Shown: piece after piece, positions 26,218 through 39,605 of the stretch
How positions within the stretch are numbered: position 1 is the first letter of the stretch
Layout of the letters: each line of letters begins with the position of its first letter
Assembly (NCBI GenBank): GCA_020854105.1
Contig: JADZGB010000002.1
Coordinates: 65,695 to 129,694, forward strand
From: Burkholderiales bacterium
GTDB taxonomy: Bacteria > Pseudomonadota > Gammaproteobacteria > Burkholderiales > SHXO01
Direction of reading: 5' to 3'
DNA: 64,000 nt
The notes under the pieces: model-generated
The model's input: only the letters and a program-made list of their open reading frames with translations
Told to the model about the DNA's origin: nothing
Databases searched by the model: none
Translations under genes and position numbers: made by a program

Positions 26218-26606
26218 GCTGGTGGGTCTACATCGTCCGCTGCAGCGACGGCAGTCTCTATACCGGCATCGCCCGCGACGTCGAGCGCCGTCTGGACGAG
26301 CACAACGGCAGTGACCGGCTGGGCGCGCGCTACACACGTGCCCGCCGACCCGTGGTGCTGGTCTATCGCGAAGGGCTCTCCACCCGGTCGCAGGCGAGCC
26401 GGCGCGAGGCCATCATCAAGCGGATGACGCGGGTGGAGAAGGAGAGGTTGGTCGCGTTCGTCGCCGGTGCGACGAATCCGTCCGTCATTCCGGCGAAAGC
26501 CGCAGCGCATCGTCATTGCGGCGAAAGCCGCACCTCCCCGTCATTGCGCGGAATCACGCCTTCCCGTCGTTCCGCTCGTCCTCGCGCACGAACTCGCCTT
26601 CGATGA
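26214..26606 (+). CDS. GIY-YIG nuclease-domain protein (YhbQ/UPF0213-like)
   Basis: A single GIY-YIG domain: WWVYIVRCSDGSLYTGIARD with the signature read as VYI...YTGI, then DVERRLDEHNG, RARRPVVLVY and the catalytic-helix region QASRREAIIKRMTRVEKERLV. Stand-alone members are small DNases of uncertain role. The domain ends near residue 83. The remaining 45 residues (starting VIPAKAAAHRH) are read from extragenic palindromes and are unlikely to be functional. It shares GTGA with the upstream DUF4197 gene. Confidence 0.85.
   Translation: MSWWVYIVRCSDGSLYTGIARDVERRLDEHNGSDRLGARYTRARRPVVLVYREGLSTRSQASRREAIIKRMTRVEKERLVAFVAGATNPSVIPAKAAAHRHCGESRTSPSLRGITPSRRSARPRARTRLR
26483..26580. repeat. palindrome fragments read into a gene's 3' end
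   Basis: GTCATTCCGGCGAAAGCCGCAG, GTCATTGCGGCGAAAGCCGCAC and GTCATTGCGCGGAATCACG lie in succession. They overlap the end of the GIY-YIG gene and the convergent small membrane-protein gene. Confidence 0.6.
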
Positions 26607-26889
26607 CGTCTCCGCCCGCTACCGGGTCGGGGGGCACACCGGCCTGCCGCATCTGTTCCTGCATCTGCTCCATGTGTGCGCGCATCTGCTTGCGCACTTC
26701 TCGCGTCTTCCACCACACGAAGCCCCACACCACCACGCCCACGACCGCGAGCGCCGCGAACAGGAACACCGAGAAGACGAACGCGCCTGCGAGCACCAGC
26801 AGGCCGACCAGGGTGCCGAGGATGCGGCCGATCAGCGAGGGCTGGTTTGCTCCCGGTGCGCCCAGGAATGGACCCTGTTCCTGATTCAA
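26554..26889 (-). CDS. small membrane protein, unknown family
   Basis: A 111-residue protein with a Gly/Pro N-terminal segment, two close hydrophobic stretches forming a helical hairpin of about residues 18-55 (LVGLLVLAGAFVFSVFLFAA and VVGVVVWGFVWWK), then a basic-amphipathic cytoplasmic tail (MRAHMEQMQEQMRQAGVPP) and an acidic end GDVIEGEFVREDE. The tail EGEFxRE resembles small DUF-type proteins of betaproteobacteria, but the family is not named here. The TTG start at 26889 with GGGAGCAATGCA upstream is preferred; no ATG fits. Confidence 0.65.
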   Translation of the reverse strand: MNQEQGPFLGAPGANQPSLIGRILGTLVGLLVLAGAFVFSVFLFAALAVVGVVVWGFVWWKTREVRKQMRAHMEQMQEQMRQAGVPPDPVAGGDVIEGEFVREDERNDGKA

Positions 26890-26930
26890 TGCATTGCTCC
26901 CGTAATTCGTTTCATCGTCCGTACCTGCTG

Positions 26931-26949
26931 CCGGCCGGCCGGCCGGCCG
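26931..26949. repeat. CCGG simple repeat
   Basis: About four and a half consecutive CCGG tetranucleotides form a self-complementary block between the small membrane-protein gene and the TPP enzyme. It could form a stable stem and is a possible slippage site. Confidence 0.6.
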
Positions 26950-26996
26950 ACTGACGTGGCGCTCGTCCCAAAGCCGGACGCAGCGAGCGCGCGATG

Positions 26997-28535
26997 CTAG
27001 ATCCTGAATTCGATCAGGAACGGACCCTTTCGACCGCAGGCAGCGCGGAACACGTCCGCAAAGCCCTCCAGGTTCTCCACGCGCGTTCCCTCGACGCCCA
27101 TGCTGCGCGCCAGCCCCACCCAGTCGATCTCGGGCCGGCCGAGATCGAACAGCTCGTTCGATGCCGGCCCTGCCTGGGCTCCGACATTGATCAGCTCTCC
27201 GTGCAGGATCTTGTAGACCCGATTGGCGAAGACGACGTTCACCACGTCCAGCTTCTCGCGTGCCTGCGTCCACAGCGACTGCATGGTGTACATGCCGGCG
27301 CCGTCGGCCTGCAGGCACACGACCTTGCGATCCGGACAGGCAATGGCCGCGCCGGTGGCCGCCGGAAAGCCATGCCCGATCGCGCCCCCGGTGATCTGGA
27401 TCCAGTCGTGAGGTGCCGCCCCCATCGTCGGCGCGAACAGCGCGCGACCGGAGGTGACGGCGTCCTCGGCCACGATGCAGTTCTCAGGCAGCAATGCCCC
27501 GAGCGTGTGCGCGAATGCGACCGGCTCGAATGCGCCGCGCACCGGCTCGGGCTTTTCGATTTCCGGGAGCGGCGGATTCTTCGGCGCACCGAGTTCGTCG
27601 GCCAGCCACTCGAGCGCGCCGACCATGTCCTGCTCGGGACGGGCCAGCAGGTGCGTCGTGGCATCAGGCGGGGTCAGCACGCTCGGCTTGTTCGGATAGC
27701 CGAAGAACGCCGCCGGCTGCTTCGCACCCACGAGAATGACGTGCCGGGTGCCGGCGAGTGCCTTCAGGGCGTTCTCGACCACGTAGGGGATGCGATCGAC
27801 CGGCGGACGGTTGCGGCCTCGTGCCAGGCGCGGCAGTTGCGTCGGCGCGCGCAGCTGCGCGCCCGTCACGTGCGCGATGCGCCAGGCGGCCCGGATGCCG
27901 CGCTCCGACAACGCCTCGCCCGACATCACCAGCAGCGACTGCTCGCCACTGCGCAAGGCCTGCGCCACGCTGCGCAGAGTCTCGGGCGCGACTGCGGTGC
28001 GGGCGGGCACCGGCAGTGGTGCGCCGACTTCGCCGCCGTCGCTCCACGCGGTATCGGCCGGCAGTATCAGCGTGGCGATCTGGCCGGGCGGCGTCAGCGC
28101 CGCCTGCACGGCTGCCGCACCATCGGCCCCCACGCGTGAGGAGGACTGCGTGGTGCGCACCCAGTGCGACACCGCGCGTGCCAGTCCCTCCGTGTCGGAG
28201 GTGAGCGGCGTGTCGTACTGTCGATGGTAGGTGGCGTGGTCGCCCATGATGTTGACCATGGGCGAGAACGCGCGGCGCGCGTTGTGGATGTTGGCGATGC
28301 TGTTGGCGAAGCCGGGGCCGCAGTGGGTGAGCGTGGCCGCGGGCCTGCCCTTCATGCGTGCGTAGCCGTCCGCACAGCCGGTCACCACGGTCTCGGCCAG
28401 GCCGAGGACGCAGCGCATGCCGGGCACCTTGTCGAGTGCCGCGACGAAGTGCATCTCGGAGGTGCCGGGATTGGCAAAGCAGGTATCGATGCCGCTCGCC
28501 AGCAGCGTGCGGACAAGGCTTTCAGCGCCGTTCAT
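26997..28535 (-). CDS. acetolactate synthase large subunit-like thiamine pyrophosphate enzyme
   Basis: A 512-residue enzyme with the three domains of the acetohydroxyacid synthase/benzoylformate decarboxylase family. The catalytic glutamate is in LGLAETVVTGCADGYARM (about residue 47), the PP region contains GGAIGHGFPAATGAAIA, and the TPP/Mg motif appears as ADGAGMYTMQSLWTQAREKLDV with NRVYKIL. The family decarboxylates 2-oxo acids and in some members condenses the active aldehyde. Substrate is not resolvable, and no small regulatory subunit is adjacent, so it is probably not the biosynthetic IlvB. Start at 28535 follows the normal MNGAESLV N-terminus. Confidence 0.87.
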   Translation of the reverse strand: MNGAESLVRTLLASGIDTCFANPGTSEMHFVAALDKVPGMRCVLGLAETVVTGCADGYARMKGRPAATLTHCGPGFANSIANIHNARRAFSPMVNIMGDHATYHRQYDTPLTSDTEGLARAVSHWVRTTQSSSRVGADGAAAVQAALTPPGQIATLILPADTAWSDGGEVGAPLPVPARTAVAPETLRSVAQALRSGEQSLLVMSGEALSERGIRAAWRIAHVTGAQLRAPTQLPRLARGRNRPPVDRIPYVVENALKALAGTRHVILVGAKQPAAFFGYPNKPSVLTPPDATTHLLARPEQDMVGALEWLADELGAPKNPPLPEIEKPEPVRGAFEPVAFAHTLGALLPENCIVAEDAVTSGRALFAPTMGAAPHDWIQITGGAIGHGFPAATGAAIACPDRKVVCLQADGAGMYTMQSLWTQAREKLDVVNVVFANRVYKILHGELINVGAQAGPASNELFDLGRPEIDWVGLARSMGVEGTRVENLEGFADVFRAACGRKGPFLIEFRI

Positions 28536-28610
28536 GTCGTGGCTTTGTCGTGTTCGGGATGCGCTAGGGTAGCCGAATCTTCGCGTGCTGGCCGACACCG
28601 TCGCTGCATC

Positions 28611-28729
28611 GTCATCCCGGCGAAGCCGGGATCCAGCGAAAAGAGAGAAGGGCCTTGGCTGTATGTGCTTGGCACCGCCCCCCGATTAAAGCGCTCCGAG
28701 GCAGGCTGTCCATCCGCCGGTGCGACGGG
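28611..28729. repeat. paired palindrome, long-loop copy
   Basis: GTCATCCCGGC-gaa-GCCGGGATCCAG, the spacer GCGAAAAGAGAGAAGGGCC, TGGCACCGCCCCCCGATTAAAGCGCTCCGAGGC and CCGCCGGTGCGACGGG form one near-complete element upstream of the TPP-enzyme gene and ahead of a small membrane-protein gene. Confidence 0.7.
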
Positions 28730-28823
28730 CTTCCACCGGGTGCCAGGCGCGCGTTACACACGCGCAACATGTGCGCTACGCCGGGACATCGAGCGATTAC
28801 GCTGCGCGCGTGCAGTGCGCGGC

Positions 28824-29069
28824 ATGGATGCCCTCGTCACCATCGCCAACATGCTGTTCGTCTCTGCCTACTTCGTCCGGGACGTGCGATGGCTGCGCGC
28901 ATTCGCGCTGGGGGGCGCCTGCTGTCTGGCGACGTATTTCTACACGCTTCCTCAGCCGCTGATGCACGTCGTCTACTGGAATCTGGTGTACGTGGCGATC
29001 AACGGCGTGTGGCTGACGCGCCTGCTGTTCCGATCCAGGCATGGCATGGCCGCGAGCGGGGCTGATTGA
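28824..29069 (+). CDS. small polytopic membrane protein
   Basis: An 81-residue protein with three hydrophobic stretches: VTIANMLFVSAYFV, AFALGGACCLATYFYTL and VYWNLVYVAINGVWLTRLLF, ending in a short basic/Gly tail. The pattern (NMLFVSAYxVRDVRWLR...WNxVYVAINGVWL) recalls the membrane part of Popeye-like or YgjV-like small proteins, but no firm family is assigned. It is preceded by an atypical Arg-rich frame and followed by the minisatellite at 29.15 kb. Confidence 0.6.
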   Translation: MDALVTIANMLFVSAYFVRDVRWLRAFALGGACCLATYFYTLPQPLMHVVYWNLVYVAINGVWLTRLLFRSRHGMAASGAD

Positions 29070-29156
29070 CCATCGGCTGCGTTAACGGCGCGCGTGCGAA
29101 CGCTGTCTCCATCGTGATCAAGACAGATGCATGGACGAAATCCCTCGTGTCGTGCA

Positions 29157-29296
29157 GTACCGATTCCATACAGCGCCGATTTCCGCGCAGCCACGAAGCG
29201 CCGATTCCCACGAAGCACCGATTCCCGCGCAATACCGATTCCCGCACAGTACCGATTCCCGTGCGGTACCGATTGTCGCGGTACCGATTCGGCATT
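29157..29296. repeat. GC/AT-mixed 17-bp minisatellite
   Basis: About eight imperfect tandem units based on TACCGATTCCCGCGCAG occupy the 323-base gap between the small membrane gene and the sensor kinase. Best copies are the consecutive units ending ...CACCGATTCCCGCGCAA, TACCGATTCCCGCACAG, TACCGATTCCCGTGCGG. Earlier units (GCCGATTTCCGCGCAGCC, GCCGATTCCCACGAAG) are diverged. The array has no recognised gene and is the only tandem array of this kind in the window. Confidence 0.7.
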
Positions 29297-29392
29297 CCGG
29301 CAAACTGGCTATATAATCAGACCCACTCACTCCCTCCGTCCTGTGCTGGCGCCTCTGGCCGGTAGTTCTTACAATCGATAGACGCGCTGCAA

Positions 29393-32150
<2,758 letters not shown>

Positions 32151-32172
32151 GCCGGATCGCCTTCTGCGCCGA

Positions 32173-33597
32173 TCAGCCCTGCGCGTCGCGCAGCACTTCG
32201 CGCTGCATCGCCTGCCACACCTGCTCGACGTGCTCGCGTTCGGTCGCCGATGCGCCGATCGACACGCGCACCATCCAGCGGCCCTCGATCGTCGCCGGCG
32301 TGAGGTAGGTCAGCCCGGACCGGTTGAGGCGATCTACCCAGCCCTGCGTGTGCCGGTCGAGTGCCTCGGCGCCGAGGCCCGGCGGCTCGTGGCGCACGCA
32401 GACCGTCTGCAGCGTCACGGGTGCGAGGACGCGCCAGCCGGGCGTTGCCGCCACCTGTCCGGCCAGCCACTTCGCATTCGCCATGTCGCGTCGCAAGCGT
32501 TCCTGCAATTGCGCGACACCCTGCTCGCGGATCATGAACCACAGCTTGAGCGCGCGGAAGCGCCGTCCCAGCGGCAGGCCCCAGTCGCGGTAGTTGTTCA
32601 CGCGTCCGTCGGCCGCCGATTGCAGGTAGCTCGGATTGGTCGACATCACGCGCACCAGATGCTCGGCGTCGCGCACGTAGTAGACCGAGCAGTCGAACAC
32701 CGCGCCCAGCCACTTGTGCGGATTGAGCACGATCGAATCCGCGTCCTCGATGCCGTCCCACATCGCGCGGCACTCCGGCAGGATCATCGCCGAGCCCGCC
32801 ATCGCCGCGTCGACGTGCAGCCAGATGCCGTGACGGCGCGCGACCTGCGCGATGGCAGCGACCGGGTCGATGGCGGTGGTGGTCGTGGTGCCGGTGGTGG
32901 CGACCACCGCGCAGGGCACGCGGCCCGCGGCGAGGTCCGCACGGATCGCCGCGTCGAGCGCGTCCGCACGCATGGCGAAGACTTCGTCGTGCGCCACCAG
33001 GCGGATGTTCTCGCGTCCGAAGCCCGCCAGCAGCGCAGCCTTGTCCACCGAGCTGTGGCTGTGGGTCGAGGCGTAGACGACCAGCGGCCTGTCCTCGCCC
33101 TGGAGTCCTCCGCGCGCCAGGCTGTAGTGGCTGGCGCGCTCGCGCGCGCACAGCAGCGCGACCAGGGTGCTGGTGGAGGCCGTGTCCTGAATCACGCCGC
33201 TCCATGCGTCCGAGAGTCCAACCATCTGGCGCAGCCAGCCGGTGGCGACTTCCTCGATCTCGGTGAGCGCGGGGCTCGACTGCCAGGCCAGGCCGATGAT
33301 GCCCAGGCCGGTGCTGACGTAGTCCCCCAGCACGCTGCTCGGTTGCGCGTTGGCCGGAAAGTAGCCGAAGAAGCGCGGGTGCTGCCAGTGCGACAGGCCG
33401 GGGAGCACGATGCGATCGAGATCGGCGAGGATGCTGTCGAACGCTTCCGGCTGCTGCGGCGCAGTGGCGGGCAGGCGTGCCTTGATGTCGCCCGGCGCAG
33501 TCTGCGCCATCACCGGCAACTGTTCGAGGCGGGTGCGATAGTCGGCGATCCAGTCCACTACGGCGTGGCCATACTTGCGGAATTCTTCGGGTGTCAT
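32173..33597 (-). CDS. pyridoxal phosphate-dependent aromatic amino acid decarboxylase family protein
   Basis: A 474-residue group II decarboxylase. N-terminal MTPEEFRKYGHAVVDWIADY and LPGLSHWQHPRFFGYFP are typical; the PLP-interacting HVDAAMAGSA and the Schiff-base lysine in LNPHKWLGAVFDCS are in place, followed by NNYRDWGLPLGRRFRALKLWFMIR. Such enzymes remove CO2 from DOPA, tryptophan, tyrosine or phenylalanine. Substrate is not resolved. Start at 33597 gives the family N-terminus. Transcribed convergent with the preceding sensor kinase, divergent from the protease. Confidence 0.92.
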   Translation of the reverse strand: MTPEEFRKYGHAVVDWIADYRTRLEQLPVMAQTAPGDIKARLPATAPQQPEAFDSILADLDRIVLPGLSHWQHPRFFGYFPANAQPSSVLGDYVSTGLGIIGLAWQSSPALTEIEEVATGWLRQMVGLSDAWSGVIQDTASTSTLVALLCARERASHYSLARGGLQGEDRPLVVYASTHSHSSVDKAALLAGFGRENIRLVAHDEVFAMRADALDAAIRADLAAGRVPCAVVATTGTTTTTAIDPVAAIAQVARRHGIWLHVDAAMAGSAMILPECRAMWDGIEDADSIVLNPHKWLGAVFDCSVYYVRDAEHLVRVMSTNPSYLQSAADGRVNNYRDWGLPLGRRFRALKLWFMIREQGVAQLQERLRRDMANAKWLAGQVAATPGWRVLAPVTLQTVCVRHEPPGLGAEALDRHTQGWVDRLNRSGLTYLTPATIEGRWMVRVSIGASATEREHVEQVWQAMQREVLRDAQG

Positions 33598-33760
33598 TCT
33601 GAGCTTCGCGGTGCAGGTGGACGAACCGGAATTCTCGCATGTACGCCCGCGGACGAGGATGCGAAGTCGGTGGCCGACGTGTACAGTCGGCGTGCTGGTG
33701 ATCGTGCCGGAGGGCATCGTCCATGACCGAGGGGAGTGCGTCGTTCAGGTGGGAAGGATG

Positions 33761-34015
33761 GATGCCGGCTTTCGCCGGCATGACGTATCGGTCCGTCGCA
33801 CCGGCGAAAGCCGGCGCCCAGCGAAAACGGAAACGGCCGTTCACTTCCCTGGATCCCGGCTTTCGCCGGGAGGACGGCGTTGATGGCTATTGCCGGGAGG
33901 ATGGCATTGATGGCTTTCGCCAGGATGACAAACACATCGTCGCCCCGGCGAACCCTGCCCCGGAATGCCTGTATCCGGGGGCCGGGGCCCAGCGAGAACA
34001 GAAAAGGCCGGTTTC
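33761..34015. repeat. cluster of paired palindromes ahead of serine protease
   Basis: In order: GATGCCGGC-tttc-GCCGGCATGACG, GTCGCACCGGC-gaaa-GCCGGCGCCCAG, the spacer GCGAAAACGGAAACGGCC, GGATCCCGGC-tttc-GCCGGGAGGACGG, GATGGC units, then a long-loop copy (GTCGCCCCGGCGAACCCTGCC..., GGGGCCCAGC) and the spacer AGAACAGAAAAGGCC. The protease frame is open through all of it, giving tell-tale VAPAKAGAQ and AGAQREQKR strings. Confidence 0.75.
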
Positions 34016-34043
34016 TACCTCCGCCATCCTCCCCCTCCTCGTA

Positions 34044-35114
34044 TTGCTCCTCCTGCTCTCACCCCTCTCACCCGCCCAGTCCCTCGAGGCGCAAAAGGCC
34101 GCGGTGGTAAAGATCACCTCGCAGAGCGACGATCTGCGGCGCACCGGGACAGGCTTCATCGTCCGCCTCGAGAAGGACGCCGCATTCATCGTCACCGCCT
34201 CGCACGTGGTCGAAGGCGACAACAGGCCCCGTGTGGAATTCTTCACCCGGCGCAACAACGCGGTCACGGCAGAAGTCGTGCGCATCGAGGGTGGCGACCC
34301 GCGCGGGCTGGCCCTGCTCGTGGTCCGCGGCAGGGACAATGTGCCGCAGGGGCTGCAGGCGCTGCCGGTGGACTCGGCGCAGAACCTCGGCGGTGGCGAG
34401 CCCGTGGTGGTGATCGGCTTTCCCCAGGGCGGCGGGGCGTGGGCCGTGCTGCGGGCGAACGTGGTCTCGCAGGAGGGGCGCGAAATCACGCTCGACGGCA
34501 GCATCGGCGAGGGCAACTCGGGCGGTCCGGTGCTGCACGACGGTCGGGTGATCGGCGTGGTCACCACGGTGGGCGGTGGAGGAGGGTTCGGCCGCGCACT
34601 GCCTGCAGCACTCGTGCGCCTGGTTCTCGAGGGCTGGGGCGTGAAGCCGCAGGCGGCGGAGACGGCCGCGCGGCGCGACTCCGCGGCCGGTCAGGCGCCA
34701 GCGTCTGCGCGCGAGACGCCGCCAGCGGAAGAAACCCGGGTGGACGCCTCCGCCAATGCGCAGGCCGGCAAGGGACAGGTGCGGGTGATCCGCGCGCGCT
34801 GCGAACGCCTGCAGAGCGCGACTGGCTTCCGCATCACGCTATACGGCGAGAGCGAGGGGCCGGAGGGTGCGACGGTGAAGGTCTCCCTGACCCGGGACGG
34901 CAGGGAGGTGGCACGGCCGAGTCCGAAGTGCGGGGCCTGGAAATCGTGCGTGCGCCCTGCAGGCGGGCCGGCCATGACGGACTGGACGGTGAGCACGATG
35001 ATCTTTCCGCCCGTGCCCACCGACGCCACGATCAGCGTGCAGGATGCGGTGCGCGGCAACCCGGGCAGCGCCTACGGCCAGGCCAGCGTCGAACTCGGAT
35101 GCCTGCACCTGTAG
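34044..35114 (+). CDS. secreted trypsin-like serine protease
   Basis: After a hydrophobic signal (LLLLLLSPLSPAQS, from about residue 1), the chymotrypsin-fold catalytic triad appears in order: TASHVVEGD with His, DPRGLALLVVRG with Asp, and GEGNSGGPV with nucleophilic Ser, a Deg/trypsin-2-type core about 190 residues long. A Pro/Ala-rich linker leads to a C-terminal domain of about 100 residues with paired cysteines (RCERLQ, SPKCGAWKSC). The start is unclear: the frame is open back to 33723 only through repeat DNA, with TTG 34044 the only in-frame start close to the signal, and an ATC at 34023 is nearer to a typical signal length. Confidence 0.75.
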   Translation: MLLLLSPLSPAQSLEAQKAAVVKITSQSDDLRRTGTGFIVRLEKDAAFIVTASHVVEGDNRPRVEFFTRRNNAVTAEVVRIEGGDPRGLALLVVRGRDNVPQGLQALPVDSAQNLGGGEPVVVIGFPQGGGAWAVLRANVVSQEGREITLDGSIGEGNSGGPVLHDGRVIGVVTTVGGGGGFGRALPAALVRLVLEGWGVKPQAAETAARRDSAAGQAPASARETPPAEETRVDASANAQAGKGQVRVIRARCERLQSATGFRITLYGESEGPEGATVKVSLTRDGREVARPSPKCGAWKSCVRPAGGPAMTDWTVSTMIFPPVPTDATISVQDAVRGNPGSAYGQASVELGCLHL

Positions 35115-35149
35115 GCGCATAGACGCGACCGTGTCGGTGCGCGCGGGCC

Positions 35150-36103
35150 TCAGAGCAGTTCGCGGCAGGCCGCCACGATCGCCTCCGCGCTCATGCCGTA
35201 CTTCGCCCGCACCTTCGGCGTCGGACCGATGCAGGCAAATACATCCGGCATGCCGATCATGCGCATGCGGGTCGGCTGCTCGAGCGCCAGCAATTCGGCC
35301 ACCGCACCGCCCAGTCCTCCGGTGAGGTGATGCTCCTCGGCGGTGACGATGCGCTGCGTCTCCGCTGCCGCCTTCAGCACGACCTCGCGGTCGAACGGCT
35401 TGATCGTGTGCATGTTGATGACGCGTGCCTGCACACCTTCGTCGCGCAGCGCGTCGGAGGCGCGCACTGCCATCTCCACCAGCGCGCCGCAGGCGATGAT
35501 CGCCACGTCGTTGCCTTCGCGCAGCGTCGCGGCCCTGCCGAGCCGGAACGGCTGCGCCGGATCGCTCACCGGCGGCTCCTCCACGCGCCCGCCCAGGCGC
35601 AGGTACACCGGGCCGTCGATGTCCTGCGTCGCGAGCGTCGCGGCGTAGGCTTCCTCCACGTCGGCCGGAACGATCACGCTCATGTTCGGGAAGCTGCGCA
35701 TCAGCGCGATGTCTTCCAGCGCGTGATGGGTACCGCCGGCGACGCCGAGCGAGATGCCGCTCGCGGCTGCACCGATCACCACGCGCTGGTGCGCATAGGC
35801 GAGGTCGTTGCGCACCTGCTCCATGCTGCGTGCCGTGATGAACGGCGCGTAGGCGCATACGAAGGGGTGCATGCCCGTTGTCGCGAGACCGGCCGCGATG
35901 CCGATCGCGTTCTGCTCGGCGATGCCGACCTCGACGAAGCGATCGCGGAAACTCTCGATGTAGGGCCGGATGCCCAGCAGATCCTGGGTGTCGGCCGAGA
36001 TGACAACGGTGCCGCCGTCGCGTGCGCCCAGTTCGAGCAGCGCCTGGCCGAAGGCGAGACGGGTCTGATTCGCGGCGCGTGCGCGCCAGTCGGGTGCGTT
36101 CAT
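35150..36103 (-). CDS. transketolase C-terminal subunit
   Basis: A 317-residue second half of a split transketolase. It has the pyrimidine-binding domain with catalytic glutamate in VEVGIAEQNAIGIAAGLA, SGISLGVAGGTHHALEDIALMRSFP, then the C-terminal swivel domain (VINMHTIKPFDREVVLKAA, EEHHLTGGLGGAVAELL). With the N-terminal subunit upstream on the same strand it makes one active site per heterodimer pair, moving two-carbon ketol units, thiamine diphosphate-dependent. Start and stop of the two genes overlap in ATGA (36100-36103), indicating translational coupling. Confidence 0.9.
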   Translation of the reverse strand: MNAPDWRARAANQTRLAFGQALLELGARDGGTVVISADTQDLLGIRPYIESFRDRFVEVGIAEQNAIGIAAGLATTGMHPFVCAYAPFITARSMEQVRNDLAYAHQRVVIGAAASGISLGVAGGTHHALEDIALMRSFPNMSVIVPADVEEAYAATLATQDIDGPVYLRLGGRVEEPPVSDPAQPFRLGRAATLREGNDVAIIACGALVEMAVRASDALRDEGVQARVINMHTIKPFDREVVLKAAAETQRIVTAEEHHLTGGLGGAVAELLALEQPTRMRMIGMPDVFACIGPTPKVRAKYGMSAEAIVAACRELL

Positions 36104-36927
36104 TCGCCCAGCTCTCCGAGCGCGCGCTCGTAGGTATCGTCGTTGACGTTGTTGCTGTGCCAGAGGTAGGTGTCCTCCGCCCAGCTCACGCCCTTGCCCT
36201 TGATGGTGTGCGCGATGAGCGCGGTCGGCTTGCGCGCATCCAGGGGCAGCGCGTCGAGCGTATCGACCACCGCCTCCATGTCGTGCCCGTCGATCTCGCG
36301 CACCTCCCAGCCGAATGCACGCCACTTGTCGGCGAGCGGATCGATGTCGACCAGCTCGGTCACGCGCCCGCTTTGCGCGATCTTGTTGTGGTCGACGATG
36401 GCGGTGAGATTGGACAGCCGGTAATGCGCGCCCGCCATCGCCGCCTCCCAGTTCGAGCCCTCGTGCAGCTCGCCGTCGCCGAGCATGACGAAGGTGTGAA
36501 AGGCCTTGCCCCGCATGCGCGCCCCGAGCGCCATCCCGATCGCGATCGCCAGCCCGTGGCCCAGCGCGCCGGTACACATCTCCACACCGGGCACCTTGAT
36601 GTCCGGGTGCATGCCGAAGGGGGACTCGAAGTGGTAGAAACGGTCCAGCACTTCGTCGTCGATGAAGCCGGCCTTGGCGAGCACGGCGCCGAGCGCCGCG
36701 TTGGCGTGCCCCTTGGACAGGACGAAGCGGTCGCGCTCCGGCCACTCCGGCTCCTGCGGGCGGATGCGCATGCGGTGGAAGTACAGCGCAGTCAGTATAT
36801 CCGCGGCGGAACTCGAGCCCCCCGCGTGTCCGCTGCCGCCCGCGCGCAGCGCGCGCCAGACGTCCCGGCGGACCTGTCGCGCCTGGTTGTGCAGGCGAGC
36901 GATCAGCCCCTCTCTGGTGTCGATCAT
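36100..36927 (-). CDS. transketolase N-terminal subunit
   Basis: A 275-residue thiamine diphosphate-binding half of a split transketolase. Motifs: GHAGGSSSAADILTALY, SKGHANAALGAVLA, LGHGLAIAIGMALGAR, and the TPP/Mg motif GDGELHEGSNWEAAM with N ligand NLTAIVDHNKIAQSG. The protein starts MIDTREGLIARLHN with GGAGG 7-10 bases upstream. It is the first gene of the two-gene operon and would act with the C-terminal subunit. Split transketolases occur in pathways other than the standard pentose cycle, and the context here gives no specific hint. Confidence 0.9.
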   Translation of the reverse strand: MIDTREGLIARLHNQARQVRRDVWRALRAGGSGHAGGSSSAADILTALYFHRMRIRPQEPEWPERDRFVLSKGHANAALGAVLAKAGFIDDEVLDRFYHFESPFGMHPDIKVPGVEMCTGALGHGLAIAIGMALGARMRGKAFHTFVMLGDGELHEGSNWEAAMAGAHYRLSNLTAIVDHNKIAQSGRVTELVDIDPLADKWRAFGWEVREIDGHDMEAVVDTLDALPLDARKPTALIAHTIKGKGVSWAEDTYLWHSNNVNDDTYERALGELGE

Positions 36928-37009
36928 GATCTCCTCCCGGCCCGCACCGCTCGCTGGGCGGCTTGAACGGATCAGGCAATGCTACCCCAACGGACGGCCG
37001 TGGCGCTGC

Positions 37010-37167
37010 ATCGCCCCGGCGGAGCATGCCCCGGAGTTCCTTGATCCGGGCCGGGGACTCAGCGAAAACGGAAAGGGCCGTTGACTTCCTGGATCTTTCC
37101 GCCGGGATGACGGAATGGGCTGCTTTCGCCGGGATGACGGAAGGAGCGGCTTTCGTCGGGATGACGG
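37010..37167. repeat. cluster of palindromes
   Basis: A long-loop copy with the spacer GCGAAAACGGAAAGGGCC is followed by GGATCTTTCCGCCGGGATGACGG, then CTTTCGCCGGGATGACGG and CTTTCGTCGGGATGACGG. These occupy the 250-base gap between the transketolase operon and the histidine phosphatase gene. Confidence 0.65.
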
Positions 37168-37176
37168 CAGCTTCGC

Positions 37177-39368
<2,192 letters not shown>

Positions 39369-39411
39369 GCACGTCTTCGGTCTCGGTCATCCCGGCGAAA
39401 GCCACCACATC

Positions 39412-39595
39412 CGTCATCCCGGCGAAAGCCGGGATCCAGAGATGTGAACTGCCCTTTCGTTGTAACTGGGCACCGGCTTTCGCCGGTGCGACGGGACTGT
39501 CGTCATCCCGGCGAAAGCGATCCAGAGATGTGAACTACCGTTTCGTTGTTGCTGGGCCTCGGCCTCCGGATAAAGGCGCTGCCAGGCCGAGGAAC
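39412..39595. repeat. two tandem paired palindromes
   Basis: A complete copy (GTCATCCCGGC-gaaa-GCCGGGATCCAG, spacer AGATGTGAACTGCCCTTTCGTTG, GGGCACCGGC-tttc-GCCGGTGCGACG, 39412-39493) is followed by a second with the same spacer wording (AGATGTGAACTACCGTTTCGTTG) and a long-loop second half ending GCCAGGCCGAGG. The shared spacers suggest local duplication. Confidence 0.75.
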
Positions 39596-39605
39596 CATCA
39601 TCGCA

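Noticed and set aside
26997-28535. Biosynthetic acetolactate synthase ilvB
   Set aside because: It is about 50-60 residues shorter than IlvB and lacks an adjacent regulatory subunit, so only the family is assigned.
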